Origin: Hyphomicrobiales bacterium
GTDB taxonomy: Bacteria > Pseudomonadota > Alphaproteobacteria > Rhizobiales > Rhizobiaceae
NCBI GenBank assembly: GCA_900470285.1
Contig: UCAG01000001.1
Coordinates: 186,001-250,000, forward strand
Direction of reading: 5' to 3'
Length of the DNA: 64,000 nt
Both the position numbers and the translations under genes were made by a program. The notes below the pieces were generated by a model, which was not told the origin of the DNA, made no database searches, and saw only the letters and a program-made list of their open reading frames with translations. Of the stretch, positions 26,724 through 35,581 are shown in pieces (position 1 is the stretch's first letter; the number at the start of each line of letters is the position of its first letter).

Positions 26724-27095
26724 ATGAATAAGTCCTGTGTCGCAATTCTTTTGGCTTGCAGCCTGTTTCCGTCTTCACTTCATGCCGCCCCTATTGGTGA
26801 AGTGATAGCCGAAATGGCAGGCAAATGCTGGAAACTGCCGGAAAAAACCGACTATCAAAAAGCATCAGCCATTTTTGAAGTTACTTATAATGCGGATGGT
26901 GAGTTACTGGAGATCATCACTGTCGAATATCGGCCTGTGCGTGAAGCCGGTAAAATTTTTGCCCTCAGCGCACAACAGGCACTTCTGGATTGCGCCAATA
27001 AAACCGATGTTAAATCCAGAACAATACGGGTGGTCATGAATTATACCGCACCAAGATCCAATGAGCCCCTGATTATGAAAAGGTCTCTGCGGTAA
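26724..27095 (+). CDS. Secreted protein, 123 aa, with TolA/TonB C-terminal-like segment
   Basis: Signal peptide to about residue 22 (cleavage after LHA). The mature part, about 100 residues, has a KCWKLP start, then FEVTYNADGELLEIITVEYRP, AFALSAQQALLDCA-like helices and a final strand. This beta-alpha-beta layout with the F-x-V-x-Y-x-x-D-G-x-L pattern resembles the isolated C-terminal domain of TolA or TonB proteins seen as small periplasmic proteins in Hyphomicrobiales. The single Cys of the first helix could pair with that in LLDCANK. GGGAGAG precedes the ATG. Function unknown. Confidence 0.75.
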   Translation: MNKSCVAILLACSLFPSSLHAAPIGEVIAEMAGKCWKLPEKTDYQKASAIFEVTYNADGELLEIITVEYRPVREAGKIFALSAQQALLDCANKTDVKSRTIRVVMNYTAPRSNEPLIMKRSLR

Positions 27096-27126
27096 TATCA
27101 GTGCAAATCTCCCAAGCAGATACAGC

Positions 27127-27510
27127 CTATGTCAACAAGCCGAGTTCTTTTTGCTTTTTCTTGGACAGTCCCTGCGCAACAAGATGGTAAGACTGCAGGA
27201 TATAGTCTTTCAGCTCATCATCATTGAGACCTGGCTCCGCATAATGCTGTATCCATTTCATGCCGCGCGAGGCAAGATATGGTGCAGGGCGCAATCCCGG
27301 CTGCTCCTGCAGCATTTCAAAAGCAATGTGACTGACTTTAAAACTGAAACTCGGCTGGTCATTATGCCAGCCGCCAATGACAAAAACCTTGCCACCGACT
27401 TTCCAGACATGTGAACCGCCCCATTGAACAACATATGTTGTGGCCGTCAAAGCATTGCAAAAGGCATTATACTCGTCATAGGTCATGGCATATCCCGATG
27501 TTAATGACAT
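27127..27510 (-). CDS. MmcQ/YjbR family protein
   Basis: Small cytoplasmic protein of the MmcQ/YjbR family (double-wing fold, sometimes annotated as DNA-binding). The 127-residue product shows the family pattern: YNAFCNALTATTYVVQWGGSHVWKVGGKVFVIGG, PSFSFKVSHIAFEML, then GLRPAPYLASRGMKWIQHY and a helical end. It converges with the gene at 26724. An in-frame Met at residue 9 is an alternative start. Confidence 0.85.
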   Translation of the reverse strand: MSLTSGYAMTYDEYNAFCNALTATTYVVQWGGSHVWKVGGKVFVIGGWHNDQPSFSFKVSHIAFEMLQEQPGLRPAPYLASRGMKWIQHYAEPGLNDDELKDYILQSYHLVAQGLSKKKQKELGLLT

Positions 27511-27560
27511 AATATAAAGCGGACTTCTTGGCAGATAGCCATGTAAAAATTTTCAGGCGC

Positions 27561-27842
27561 ATGATGAAACCCGATATGTCTTCCGTAACGATGCTCATAA
27601 TACTGTCAGGCTTACACGGCTGCAGCAAGGCACTGGGGAAATTGCTCACCGGTGCTGATTTTTCTCAAATCCTGCAAAGCTTTGCCGGCACAGCAATCAT
27701 CGGGACAATTGTCAGCTGGGTGGTCATTTGGGGGCTATTGCGTTTATTTGAAAAGCAACATCACACAACGCTGATCACAAACTGGATACTGATTGGCGCA
27801 TCGCTGATCAGTTTTACGCTGGCAATTATACGGATGCATTAA
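27561..27842 (+). CDS. Small membrane protein of unknown function, about 93 aa
   Basis: Not recognised. Two or three hydrophobic segments are predicted by eye: VTMLIILSGLHGCSKALG (weak), AGTAIIGTIVSWVVIWGLLRLF and LITNWILIGASLISFTLAIIR. The start is uncertain: ATG at 27561 or 27564, or TTG at 27528, none with a good ribosome-binding site. Located between the divergent MmcQ-like gene and an AT-rich stretch that leads to the MFS gene. Confidence 0.55.
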   Translation: MMKPDMSSVTMLIILSGLHGCSKALGKLLTGADFSQILQSFAGTAIIGTIVSWVVIWGLLRLFEKQHHTTLITNWILIGASLISFTLAIIRMH

Positions 27843-28036
27843 CAGCATATTTGTAAGGTCAGAAAACATCCTGCAGAATAATTATCTAAATAATTATTTT
27901 TATTAGAATTTATTTGAGTATATTGCTGTGACCGCAGCATATCGCAAACAACAGATATGCGACGACACAAAATAAAAAGCGAACGCAACGGATATAAAAA
28001 TGCGCTACGCTTTGCCATTTTCCGGATGGATATGAA

Positions 28037-29245
28037 ATGAGCCTTACGCAAACCGGTGCCTCGAAATTGGATCTTGCAAAGCGCAATACATGGGTCCTCA
28101 CCACCGCGCAGGCTCTGGGCGGAGCAAATGCCCCGATTGTTATTTCACTAGGCGGACTGGTCGGGCAGCAGCTTTCACCGGATCCAGATCTTGTCACTCT
28201 GCCGGTCAGTCTTTTAAATCTTGGTCTCGCGCTTGGCACCCTGCCTGCCGCTTATATCATGCGCCGTTTTGGCCGGCGCACAGGTTACCTTTCAGGCGCT
28301 ATTATCGGCATACTTTCAGGTCTTATTGCAACAATGGGGATTATACTTTCCAGCTTTGTCATCTTTTGTCTCGGCACATGTCTGGCAGGTTTTTACTCCT
28401 CGTATGTGCAAAGCTACCGCTTTGCAGCAGTCGATGATGTCAGCGGCGAACAGGCCCAGAAAGCCATTTCACGCGTTATGATTGGTGGCCTTGTCGCTGC
28501 AATCATTGGACCGCAGCTTGTCATATGGACACGCGATTCAATTCCGGGCGTTGCTTTCGCCGGAAGCTTCCTGAGTCAGGCTGCTTTGGCTGCACTGGCC
28601 ATTCCGGTACTCTGGCTGCTGCACTCATCAACAGCACCAAAAGCACAATCGCAAGACAATACAACACAGCGCCCGCTCAGCCAGATACTCCTGTCCCCTC
28701 GCTACATACTCGCCATTGCTACAGGTACTGTATCTTATGGCTTGATGACCTTTCTGATGACCGCATCCCCTATAGCCATGGTCGGGCACGGACACTCAAT
28801 CGATCAGGCTGCGCTTGGCATTCAGTGGCATATTCTTGCAATGTATGCACCGAGCTTTTTCACCGGCGCACTTATGGTGCGTTTCGGAAAAGAACGTATC
28901 GCCGCCATCGGCCTGCTTCTGATCGGAGCGTCAGCAATGGTTGCTTTGTCCGGCTTTGACATTGCTCACTTCTGGATATCTTTGATCCTGCTGGGCTTAG
29001 GTTGGAATTTTGGCTTTATCGGCGCAACCGCTATGGTTGCAGAAGCCCACACACCGGCAGAGCGCAGCAAAGTTCAGGGAGCAAATGATTTCCTCGTTTT
29101 CGGAACCGTCGCCTGCGCTTCATTCTCAGCCGGATCACTGTTGCACAGCTCCGGCTGGCAGACGATTAACTGGATTGTTCTTCCGGCAGTTGCCCTGATC
29201 TTAGTGCCATTAGTCTGGCGGGCTGCCCGCCCCTTCCGCGACTGA
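28037..29245 (+). CDS. Major facilitator superfamily transporter
   Basis: Inner membrane secondary transporter with 12 predicted helices in 402 residues. The loop between helices 2 and 3 carries a typical MFS motif A variant (YIMRRFGRRTGYLSGA), and a second similar loop (VRFGKERIAAIGLLL) opens the C-terminal half. The central cytoplasmic loop at about 205-225 is Gln/Ser-rich. GGATGG lies eight bases before the ATG. No regulator or enzyme is next to it, so the substrate cannot be inferred; it resembles MFS efflux-type proteins of unknown specificity. Confidence 0.9.
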   Translation: MSLTQTGASKLDLAKRNTWVLTTAQALGGANAPIVISLGGLVGQQLSPDPDLVTLPVSLLNLGLALGTLPAAYIMRRFGRRTGYLSGAIIGILSGLIATMGIILSSFVIFCLGTCLAGFYSSYVQSYRFAAVDDVSGEQAQKAISRVMIGGLVAAIIGPQLVIWTRDSIPGVAFAGSFLSQAALAALAIPVLWLLHSSTAPKAQSQDNTTQRPLSQILLSPRYILAIATGTVSYGLMTFLMTASPIAMVGHGHSIDQAALGIQWHILAMYAPSFFTGALMVRFGKERIAAIGLLLIGASAMVALSGFDIAHFWISLILLGLGWNFGFIGATAMVAEAHTPAERSKVQGANDFLVFGTVACASFSAGSLLHSSGWQTINWIVLPAVALILVPLVWRAARPFRD

Positions 29246-29296
29246 CAATACAACTGCATAGTCATGCAGCATTCAAACTTATCTGACGGGATTAAG

Positions 29297-29373
29297 TGGT
29301 GGGCCCGGAGGGACTCGAACCCCCAACCAAGCGGTTATGAGCCGCCGGCTCTGACCAATTGAGCTACAGGCCC
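29297..29373 (-). tRNA. tRNA-Ile2 (anticodon CAU, predicted lysidine-modified)
   Basis: 77-nt cloverleaf on the minus strand including encoded CCA: acceptor stem GGGCCUG with CGGGCCC (the seventh pair is G-C), D-arm GCUCAAUUGGUCAGAGC, anticodon arm CGGCUCAUAACCG with anticodon CAU, variable loop and T-arm GGGGGUUCGAGUCCCUC. C4-G69 and C5-G68 in the acceptor stem and the CGCUUGGU stretch after the anticodon arm resemble E. coli tRNA-Ile2 and not elongator tRNA-Met (U4, A5), so decoding of AUA after TilS modification is likely. Automatic annotation may label it tRNA-Met. Confidence 0.88.
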
Positions 29374-29558
29374 ACGCAATCCCGATCTACCTGAATCGAA
29401 ACATGATCGCAAGACTAACTCGCTTATCAGCCAAAACATTATCAATCAGTGTTTAAAGACATGGCGGATATAGCCAATGACACAGCATATCATTCTGTAA
29501 AACAAGATATTTTCGCAATCATAGCGCTATCAGCCTCCTCCTCACCGATACAAAAAAT

Positions 29559-29590
29559 CAGGCTGCGAATCTGTTCGATTCGCAGCCTGA
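29559..29590 (-). terminator. Terminator of the 121-aa secreted protein gene
   Basis: AGGCTGCGAATC pairs with GATTCGCAGCCT; on the minus strand it is followed by ATTTTTTG. It lies 32 bases after the stop codon. Confidence 0.9.
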
Positions 29591-29621
29591 CATGAAATCA
29601 ATTCAACCGGTCAATGCGGGA

Positions 29622-29987
29622 TTAACGCAAAATCGGGCAACCGCGTGCTTTACCGAACAGAACGCTCACCGGACGGCCATGACGATAACCGGAAACGCGG
29701 ATCGTTGAGCGGTTGCTATGCACACGCATCCCGCGAATACCCATACGCGATGCTTTGGAAACTGCATTACGCGGTGTGCAGGCATAACGGTTCGGGCGAT
29801 ATTGCGGACGGTTATAATGACCGTGACGATGGTTTACCTGCACCACCGGCGCACCTGTAGTCGCCACTCCGCTGACTACGACTGACACCATTGGCGTAGC
29901 GGCCTGTGCTGAAGCACCGGCAGAGAAAACACCTGCAAGACCAATCAGACTTGAAACAATTGCTGCTTTCATTGAGAAACCCGACAT
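29622..29987 (-). CDS. Secreted basic protein of unknown function, 121 aa
   Basis: Signal peptide to about residue 29 (cleavage after SAQA). The mature part begins with Val/Thr-rich stretches, then a His/Tyr/Arg/Pro-rich linker (HRHGHYNRPQYRPNRY) and a compact C-terminal part with two Cys (ACTPRNAVSKASRMGIRGMRV and GKARGCPILR) that could form a disulfide. This C-terminal pattern of C-x-x-x-x-A-x-x-x-A-x-x-x-G-hydrophobic is common in small secreted proteins of Hyphomicrobiales without known function. GGAGGA precedes the ATG. Independently terminated. Confidence 0.75.
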   Translation of the reverse strand: MSGFSMKAAIVSSLIGLAGVFSAGASAQAATPMVSVVVSGVATTGAPVVQVNHRHGHYNRPQYRPNRYACTPRNAVSKASRMGIRGMRVHSNRSTIRVSGYRHGRPVSVLFGKARGCPILR

Positions 29988-30100
29988 AGCATCCTCCTTG
30001 GATAATTTTTTTACTTGTTGCGATATCCAATGTTTAGCAGGCTATTTCTGAATGCAGCAGCAATCAATCATTCATTTGCAGTTCATCTGATCACTTTTTA

Positions 30101-30547
30101 TCAGGCAATGTGACCGGTCATGTGTTTCAGATATGCCTCTTCATCCGGCAGATCATGATCATAGGCAGTGATCTTGCCGCGCACGGAAATACCGGCTTCA
30201 TGCACCGTTTCTTTGGAGCCGGAAACAAGCGGATGCCACCATTCCAGATCCCTGCCCTCAGACACACGACGATAACCGCAGGTCTCCGGCAACCAGCGCA
30301 CGGTCTCAATGATTTCCGGTGTCAGAAATACGCAATCCGGCACGGTTTTTCTACGGTTCGGATAATCCGAGCACTGACAGCTTGTGCCGTCTAGCAAAGT
30401 ACAGGCAACACTGGTGCCGTAAATCTCATCTGTATCATCATCCTGCAGTTTATGCAGGCAGCACTGGCCGCAGCCATCGCAAAGGCTTTCCCACTCCTGC
30501 TTGTTCAGCTCACGCAATGTTTTGGTTTGCCAGAATGGTTTCTTCAT
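30101..30547 (-). CDS. YcgN-type cysteine cluster protein (UPF0260 family)
   Basis: Cytoplasmic protein of the YcgN/YkgJ zinc- or iron-chelating cysteine-cluster family. From the ATG at 30545-30547 (AGGTGAGGA precedes it) it has 148 residues. The hallmark cysteines are in [24 protein letters not shown] and [19 protein letters not shown], followed by [29 protein letters not shown] is the characteristic C-terminal block. Biochemical function unknown. Confidence 0.88.
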   Translation of the reverse strand: MKKPFWQTKTLRELNKQEWESLCDGCGQCCLHKLQDDDTDEIYGTSVACTLLDGTSCQCSDYPNRRKTVPDCVFLTPEIIETVRWLPETCGYRRVSEGRDLEWWHPLVSGSKETVHEAGISVRGKITAYDHDLPDEEAYLKHMTGHIA

Positions 30548-30611
30548 AACGTCCTCACCTTCCCGCAGCATTTTAGCAAATTTACTGCGGCCGGATAAAT
30601 CAATTTCAAAA

Positions 30612-30638
30612 TAAAAGGCCCGGTAAACCGGGCCTTAT
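30612..30638 (-). terminator. Terminator of the HlyU-like gene
   Basis: AAGGCCCGGT pairs with ACCGGGCCTT; on the minus strand TTTATTTTG follows. It is 23 bases after the stop codon. Confidence 0.88.
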
Positions 30639-30660
30639 GTTACTTCAATATCGCCTCAGT

Positions 30661-30954
30661 TTAACGGAACAAGCCTTCGCCCTGTTCATCAATAATCTGG
30701 CGGGCTTTGATGAGGGTAATATTCACCGCATCATCCATAGTTGCAAAACGGTCAGCGCGGATGAATTTATGTTCTTTCATCTCACCGCCTATTTCTTTGC
30801 GGATCAGGCCGCAGGTCTGAAACTGCCCGCCCTCATTATAAGGCGTTGCAAGAATGATGAAGCCCTTATGCTCACTGCTGACCGGCTCTGCCTGAGCCTT
30901 GCTGTCAGCAGCTTCAGAACCACCAAACCCAAAAAGGCGTTTAAGAAAAGACAT
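30661..30954 (-). CDS. HlyU-like protein, 97 aa
   Basis: Small protein of the HlyU family named after the Vibrio transcriptional activator of hemolysin, but in alphaproteobacteria a distinct small fold. The sequence starts MSFLKRLFGFGG, then an Ala/Ser/Glu-rich linker and the domain KGFIILATPYNEGGQFQTCGLIRKEI, FIRADRFATMDDAVNITLIKARQIIDEQGEGLF. The C-terminal block QIIDEQGxxLF is the family signature. Function here unknown. Confidence 0.85.
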   Translation of the reverse strand: MSFLKRLFGFGGSEAADSKAQAEPVSSEHKGFIILATPYNEGGQFQTCGLIRKEIGGEMKEHKFIRADRFATMDDAVNITLIKARQIIDEQGEGLFR

Positions 30955-30962
30955 TCTATCCC

Positions 30963-31070
30963 CTAGAGCATTTCGCAGTTAAATGGGATCATTTAACGTC
31001 CGCGATAATGCGACAGTTAAAAGAATTTAGAGCGAGCGCAGCGGCTAGTATTAAACACGACACGCTCTAG
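30963..31070. repeat. Palindromic intergenic repeat bounded by CTAGAGC/GCTCTAG
   Basis: Terminal CTAGAGC (30963-30969) and GCTCTAG (31064-31070) enclose a strong hairpin, GTTAAAT-N6-ATTTAAC (30978-30997), and the CGATAATGCGACAGTTAAAAG segment. Placed in the spacer between rpoD and the HlyU-like gene. The layout is that of dispersed palindromes common in Brucella and Ochrobactrum intergenic DNA. Confidence 0.65.
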
Positions 31071-31072
31071 CA

Positions 31073-31105
31073 AAATGCCGCCACCACAGGGATGACGGCA
31101 CTTTC
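31073..31105 (-). terminator. Probable terminator of rpoD
   Basis: On the minus strand GTGCCGTCATCC can pair with GGTGGCGGCAT (one or two mismatches), followed by TTTTGC. It lies just after the stop codon of rpoD. Confidence 0.6.
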
Positions 31106-31114
31106 TTGTGCTTT

Positions 31115-33136
31115 TTAGCTATCCAGGAACGAACGCAATTTACGCGAACGGCTCGGATGCTTCAGCTTACGCAAGGCTTTTGCCTCGATCTGGCGGATAC
31201 GCTCACGGGTAACCGAGAACTGCTGACCAACTTCTTCCAGCGTATGGTCGGTGTTCATACCGATACCGAAACGCATACGCAGAACACGTTCTTCACGCGG
31301 GGTCAGCGATGCCAGAACGCGGGTTGTGGTATCGCGCAGGTTTGCCTGAATGGCTGCATCAATCGGCAGCAGCGCATTCTTATCTTCAATGAAATCGCCC
31401 AGATGTGAATCTTCTTCATCACCCACCGGCGTTTCAAGGGAGATAGGCTCCTTGGCGATTTTCAGCACCTTACGCACTTTTTCCAAAGGCATAGCCAGCT
31501 TTTCAGCCAGTTCTTCCGGTGTCGGTTCACGGCCGATTTCATGCAGCATCTGGCGCGATGTACGAACGATCTTGTTGATCGTTTCGATCATATGCACCGG
31601 AATACGGATGGTGCGTGCCTGATCCGCAATGGAACGGGTGATCGCCTGTCTGATCCACCATGTCGCATAAGTCGAGAACTTATAGCCACGGCGATATTCA
31701 AACTTATCAACCGCCTTCATCAGACCGATATTGCCTTCCTGAATAAGATCAAGGAACTGCAGACCACGGTTGGTGTATTTCTTGGCAATCGAAATCACGA
31801 GACGCAGGTTTGCTTCAACCATTTCTTTCTTAGCAATGGTTGCTTCGCGCTCGCCCTTCTGCACCTGATTAACAATGCGGCGGAATTCACCGATTGAAAT
31901 CGCGGTTTCAGTGGCCAGATTCTGAATTTCCGAACGCAGATTATCAATGCCGCGTTTTTCTTTAGCAACAAACTCTTTCCAGCCGCGGGCTGTCAGGGTT
32001 TCAAGACGGTCAGTCCAGTTCGGGTCAAGTTCATTGCCCTGATATTCTTTGAGGAATTCTTCACGGCGCACGCCGAAAGATTCCGCCAGACGCAACAGCT
32101 TGCCTTCGTTCTGAACGAGACGCTTGTTAATGTCGTAGAGCTGCTCAACCAGCGATTCAATACGGTTCTGGTTCAGCGACAGCGATTTAACGGCCTTGAT
32201 CAGCTGATCTTTCAGTTCCTTGTAGCGACGCTCCTGCGAGGTCGACAATTCACCCGCAGCCGCCAGACGACCTTCTACCTGCTGATCCTGCAATTTACGC
32301 AGTTTCTTATAGGTGTCAGCAATCAGATCGAGCGTTTCCATGACCTGAGGGCGCAGTTCAGCTTCCATCGCAGCAAGCGACAGATTGGCCTCATCGTCCT
32401 CATCGTCTTCGTATTCTTCCTGAATTTCACCGCCGACATTGGTGATATCATCGTCATCGCGTGAACGACGGCCACCTTTATCATCACCGCGCGCAGGCTG
32501 TTCTTCAACGCGTTCGATCACCGGCGCCTGTTTGGCCTCAGGACCTGCATAAGTGGTTTCAAGATCAATGATTTCGCGCAGCAGAATCTGCTGATCGTTC
32601 AGCGCTTCGCGCCAGATGATCAGAGCCTGAAATGTCAGCGGGCTTTCGCAAAGTCCGGCGATCATGGTTTCGCGGCCAGCTTCAATACGCTTAGCAATCG
32701 CGATTTCACCTTCACGCGACAACAGTTCAACCGAACCCATTTCGCGCAAATACATCCGCACCGGATCGTCGGTACGATCCGTTGGTTCTTTTTTGGTTGT
32801 TGTTGTCGCCAGCGCGGTGCCGCCGGCTTCTACCAGATCACCGCCGCTTTCTTCGCTGTCATCGTCGCGCTCTTCTGCGTCGGCATCCTGCTCGTCGTCT
32901 TCAACAACATTGATGCCCATATCGGACAACATCGACATTGTATCTTCGATCTGCTCGGATGTTACTTCCTCAGAAGGCAGCACGGCATTCAGCTCGTCCA
33001 TCGTGACATAGCCACGTTTCTTGGCGAGCTTAATCATCTTCTTGACAGCGTCGTCCGAAAGGTCGAGAAGCGGCCCATCGGTCGCGCCATCGCGCTCGAC
33101 TTCAGCTTCTTCGTTTTCCTTTGCCTTCGTTGCCAT
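31115..33136 (-). CDS. rpoD: RNA polymerase primary sigma factor RpoD (sigma-70)
   Basis: Housekeeping sigma factor. From the ATG at 33134-33136 (GGAGA ribosome-binding site) the product has 673 residues. Region 1.1 covers about 20-90 ([27 protein letters not shown]), an acidic linker at about 75-105 and a second Asp/Glu-rich stretch near 230, region 1.2 [17 protein letters not shown], the non-conserved domain, region 2 with [31 protein letters not shown], region 3 with VRKVLKIA, and region 4 with [18 protein letters not shown]. Start choice is backed by the family N-terminus; the frame is open another 102 bases upstream. dnaG lies upstream on the same strand, 459 bases away, so rpoD probably has its own promoter as well as read-through. 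Confidence 0.97.
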   Translation of the reverse strand: MATKAKENEEAEVERDGATDGPLLDLSDDAVKKMIKLAKKRGYVTMDELNAVLPSEEVTSEQIEDTMSMLSDMGINVVEDDEQDADAEERDDDSEESGGDLVEAGGTALATTTTKKEPTDRTDDPVRMYLREMGSVELLSREGEIAIAKRIEAGRETMIAGLCESPLTFQALIIWREALNDQQILLREIIDLETTYAGPEAKQAPVIERVEEQPARGDDKGGRRSRDDDDITNVGGEIQEEYEDDEDDEANLSLAAMEAELRPQVMETLDLIADTYKKLRKLQDQQVEGRLAAAGELSTSQERRYKELKDQLIKAVKSLSLNQNRIESLVEQLYDINKRLVQNEGKLLRLAESFGVRREEFLKEYQGNELDPNWTDRLETLTARGWKEFVAKEKRGIDNLRSEIQNLATETAISIGEFRRIVNQVQKGEREATIAKKEMVEANLRLVISIAKKYTNRGLQFLDLIQEGNIGLMKAVDKFEYRRGYKFSTYATWWIRQAITRSIADQARTIRIPVHMIETINKIVRTSRQMLHEIGREPTPEELAEKLAMPLEKVRKVLKIAKEPISLETPVGDEEDSHLGDFIEDKNALLPIDAAIQANLRDTTTRVLASLTPREERVLRMRFGIGMNTDHTLEEVGQQFSVTRERIRQIEAKALRKLKHPSRSRKLRSFLDS

Positions 33137-33595
33137 ATATTTATCTCCAGACGATCGGTTTGCTTGGTTCATCGGGCAGAATGAACAACAGAACAAACGA
33201 TTCGCGTTATGCCCCGTGACTATCGATAGTATCGGCAATAGCGCTTTCGCGTTAAAACCGGATTAACCGTGCTGATTACCGGCTGCGGCAATTAAAACAA
33301 CGGTTTGCAAATTTCATATTTACAGAGCCTTCTCAGCCCCGTATTGACCTCATACCGGTCATAAACTCCGGTAATGCCATTGTTCAGATGCTGTGTATTA
33401 TCGCCTTTCAGCGACGGACAAGCTCTCACCGATACAATTAAAGAATGCGACTCATATGATTCGCATGGAAAAAGCGAATCATTTATGCAGATTCGCGACA
33501 GAGTGACGCCGGTTAAGCACCGAACAATGCAGTTCTGAGCAGTTTTTGTTCAAATTATCTCTGTTTGGCGACCTTGTTCACGTATCTGCGTATCC
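33137..33595. promoter_or_regulatory. rpoD-dnaG spacer with clustered GANTC methylation sites
   Basis: 459 bases without a gene. Within 46 bases are four GANTC sites (33449-33453, 33458-33462, 33476-33480, 33490-33494) and a fifth at 33199-33203. Three of the clustered sites are embedded in repeats of GCGAATCAT/ATGATTCGC; the pair at 33456-33464 and 33474-33482 makes a perfect 9-bp inverted repeat. GANTC is the target of the cell-cycle methylase CcrM of alphaproteobacteria, and GcrA uses such sites. No core promoter can be called with confidence. Confidence 0.55.
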
Positions 33596-35581
33596 TCAGA
33601 AACCGCCGGGCGGGCGTCCTGAAGACTGACCGAAACCTTCAATAAGCGCTTCGGTTGCATCAGCCTTGCGAATTTCGCTCTGAATATCAATCAAACGCGC
33701 AAAAACCTCCGCTGACGCTTCAGTGGAAAGAGCCTCTTCAACGGCTCTTAGTTCCTTATGTAGTGTCCGTGCGCGCAGATGCAAGTGCATTGCCTGTTTG
33801 AGGGCTTCACGGGCATCATCTTCGGCTGCCAGCAGTGTTGCCGGCCACAAACGAGCGCGGCGTACGACCAGCTCAAGCTCTTCCAGCAGCTCAGAAAAAC
33901 CATTTTCACTGAGCGTTTTGCGCATGGCTTTGCCGTCTTCAGCCAGATGGCTGGCCATGACATCCAGAACCGCTGCATGCAAGGCTGTCAGTCCCGCATG
34001 GGTCAGCTCCAGCGTAGCCACAGTTTCAAAATTCTCATCGATCAGCGGCGGATGATTAATCAGCGTCAGCACAATCGTAGCTTCACGCAAACTAGGTGCT
34101 GACGAACCGCCTTTCACAATAGCCGACCGCGTCAGACTGTCAGAAGCCTTTGTGGATGCATTATTGCCAAATCCACCACCAAAGCTGCTACCAAATCCCC
34201 CGGCTTTACCGCGCTGCGGCTGGAAATTGCCCTTACCACCAAAGCCGCCTGCCCGTTTATCGGCATTCTGCCGCCCCCATTTAGGACCGAAGAAGCTCTG
34301 CGATTTCTCGCGCATATGCTGGCTGTAATAATGTTTGACGCCTTCGTCTTTGATCCGCGCCACATGGGTGCGCATCCGTGCATCCAGCTCTGCACGGCGT
34401 TCCGGCGTTTCAAAATTGCCGCCAGCAGTTTCCCGCATCCATAGCATTTCTGCCAGTGGCTTAGCATCTTGCAGCACAGTTCTGAAAGCAGAAGCACCTT
34501 GCTCTTTGACCAGATCATCCGGATCCTTGCCGTCAGGCAGCAGTGCAAAAGCCAGCGATTTACCCGGCTGCAAATTCGGTAAACCGGTATCGACCGCACG
34601 ATATGCCGCGCGCAAACCGGCCTGGTCGCCGTCAAAGCACAAAACCGGTTCAGGGCTGATACGCCAGAGCAACGCCATCTGCTCTTCGGTTAGCGCTGTA
34701 CCAAGCGGCGCTACAACCTCGTTGAAACCGGCCTGCGCCAGTGCGATCACATCCATATAGCCTTCAACCGCAATCACAGGCTTGGCTTCTTCGCCATTTT
34801 GCGCCTGACAGGCACGACGCGCGCGCACCATATTGTAGAGCACACGACCTTTATGAAACAGTTCGGTTTCCGGCGAATTGAGATATTTCGCAGGCGCATC
34901 CGGTGACATTGCACGTCCGCCAAAGGCGATCACGCGATTGCGGCTGTCAGTAATCGGAAACATGATGCGGTCGCGGAAACGGTCATAAGACACCGCAATG
35001 CCTTCACCATGTACAACCATGCCGCAGGCTTCGATCTGCTCACGCGTTGCGCCTTTAGAGGCCAGATATTCCTTGAGAATATTGCGGCCTTCCGGCGCAT
35101 AACCAATACGGAACTCAGCCTGCGTCTGCGCATTTAAGCCACGGTCGCGCAAATAAGATCGCGCTTTGGCACCAACCGATGCCTGCAACTGGTCTTCAAA
35201 AAACGCTGCGGCCAGTTCCATCACATCATAGAGCGTCCCGCGCTTTTCTTCGCGCCTCTGCTGCTCGGCATCCATAACCGGCATCGGCACACCTGCCATA
35301 TCGGCAATACGTGCGACAGCTTCAGGAAAGCTCAGGCCTTCAAGCTCGGTAAGAAAACGGAAATGATCGCCCGTCACACCGCAGCCGAAACAATGATAGC
35401 GGCCTTTGCGATCCTCACAGTGAAAGCTCGGGCTTTTCTCACCATGAAAAGGGCAGCACGCCCAAAAATCCCCCTTGGACGCATTGGTTTTCTTGCGATC
35501 AAAACTCACGCGTGTCCCGATCACAGACGATATCGGAACGCGGTCGCGGATTTCATCAAGGAAGGACGGGGGGAAACGCAT
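33596..35581 (-). CDS. dnaG: DNA primase DnaG
   Basis: Synthesises RNA primers for replication at the fork, acting with DnaB helicase. The 661-residue protein shows the N-terminal zinc-binding domain (ligands Cys43, His46, Cys64, Cys67 in CCPFHGEKSPSF and YHCFGCG), the catalytic TOPRIM region with AFGGRAMSPDAPAKYLNSPET, VIAVEGYMDVIALAQAGF and VLCFDGDQAG, and a C-terminal helicase-binding region. A Gly/Phe-rich linker (residues about 448-475, GGFGGKGN and GGFGSSFGGGFG) separates the core from the C-terminal part. rpoD follows on the same strand, the classic macromolecular synthesis order without rpsU. Confidence 0.96.
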   Translation of the reverse strand: MRFPPSFLDEIRDRVPISSVIGTRVSFDRKKTNASKGDFWACCPFHGEKSPSFHCEDRKGRYHCFGCGVTGDHFRFLTELEGLSFPEAVARIADMAGVPMPVMDAEQQRREEKRGTLYDVMELAAAFFEDQLQASVGAKARSYLRDRGLNAQTQAEFRIGYAPEGRNILKEYLASKGATREQIEACGMVVHGEGIAVSYDRFRDRIMFPITDSRNRVIAFGGRAMSPDAPAKYLNSPETELFHKGRVLYNMVRARRACQAQNGEEAKPVIAVEGYMDVIALAQAGFNEVVAPLGTALTEEQMALLWRISPEPVLCFDGDQAGLRAAYRAVDTGLPNLQPGKSLAFALLPDGKDPDDLVKEQGASAFRTVLQDAKPLAEMLWMRETAGGNFETPERRAELDARMRTHVARIKDEGVKHYYSQHMREKSQSFFGPKWGRQNADKRAGGFGGKGNFQPQRGKAGGFGSSFGGGFGNNASTKASDSLTRSAIVKGGSSAPSLREATIVLTLINHPPLIDENFETVATLELTHAGLTALHAAVLDVMASHLAEDGKAMRKTLSENGFSELLEELELVVRRARLWPATLLAAEDDAREALKQAMHLHLRARTLHKELRAVEEALSTEASAEVFARLIDIQSEIRKADATEALIEGFGQSSGRPPGGF

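Noticed and set aside
29280-29400. tRNA gene as an integration site for an island
   Set aside because: No integrase gene or direct repeat of the tRNA end was found in the window.
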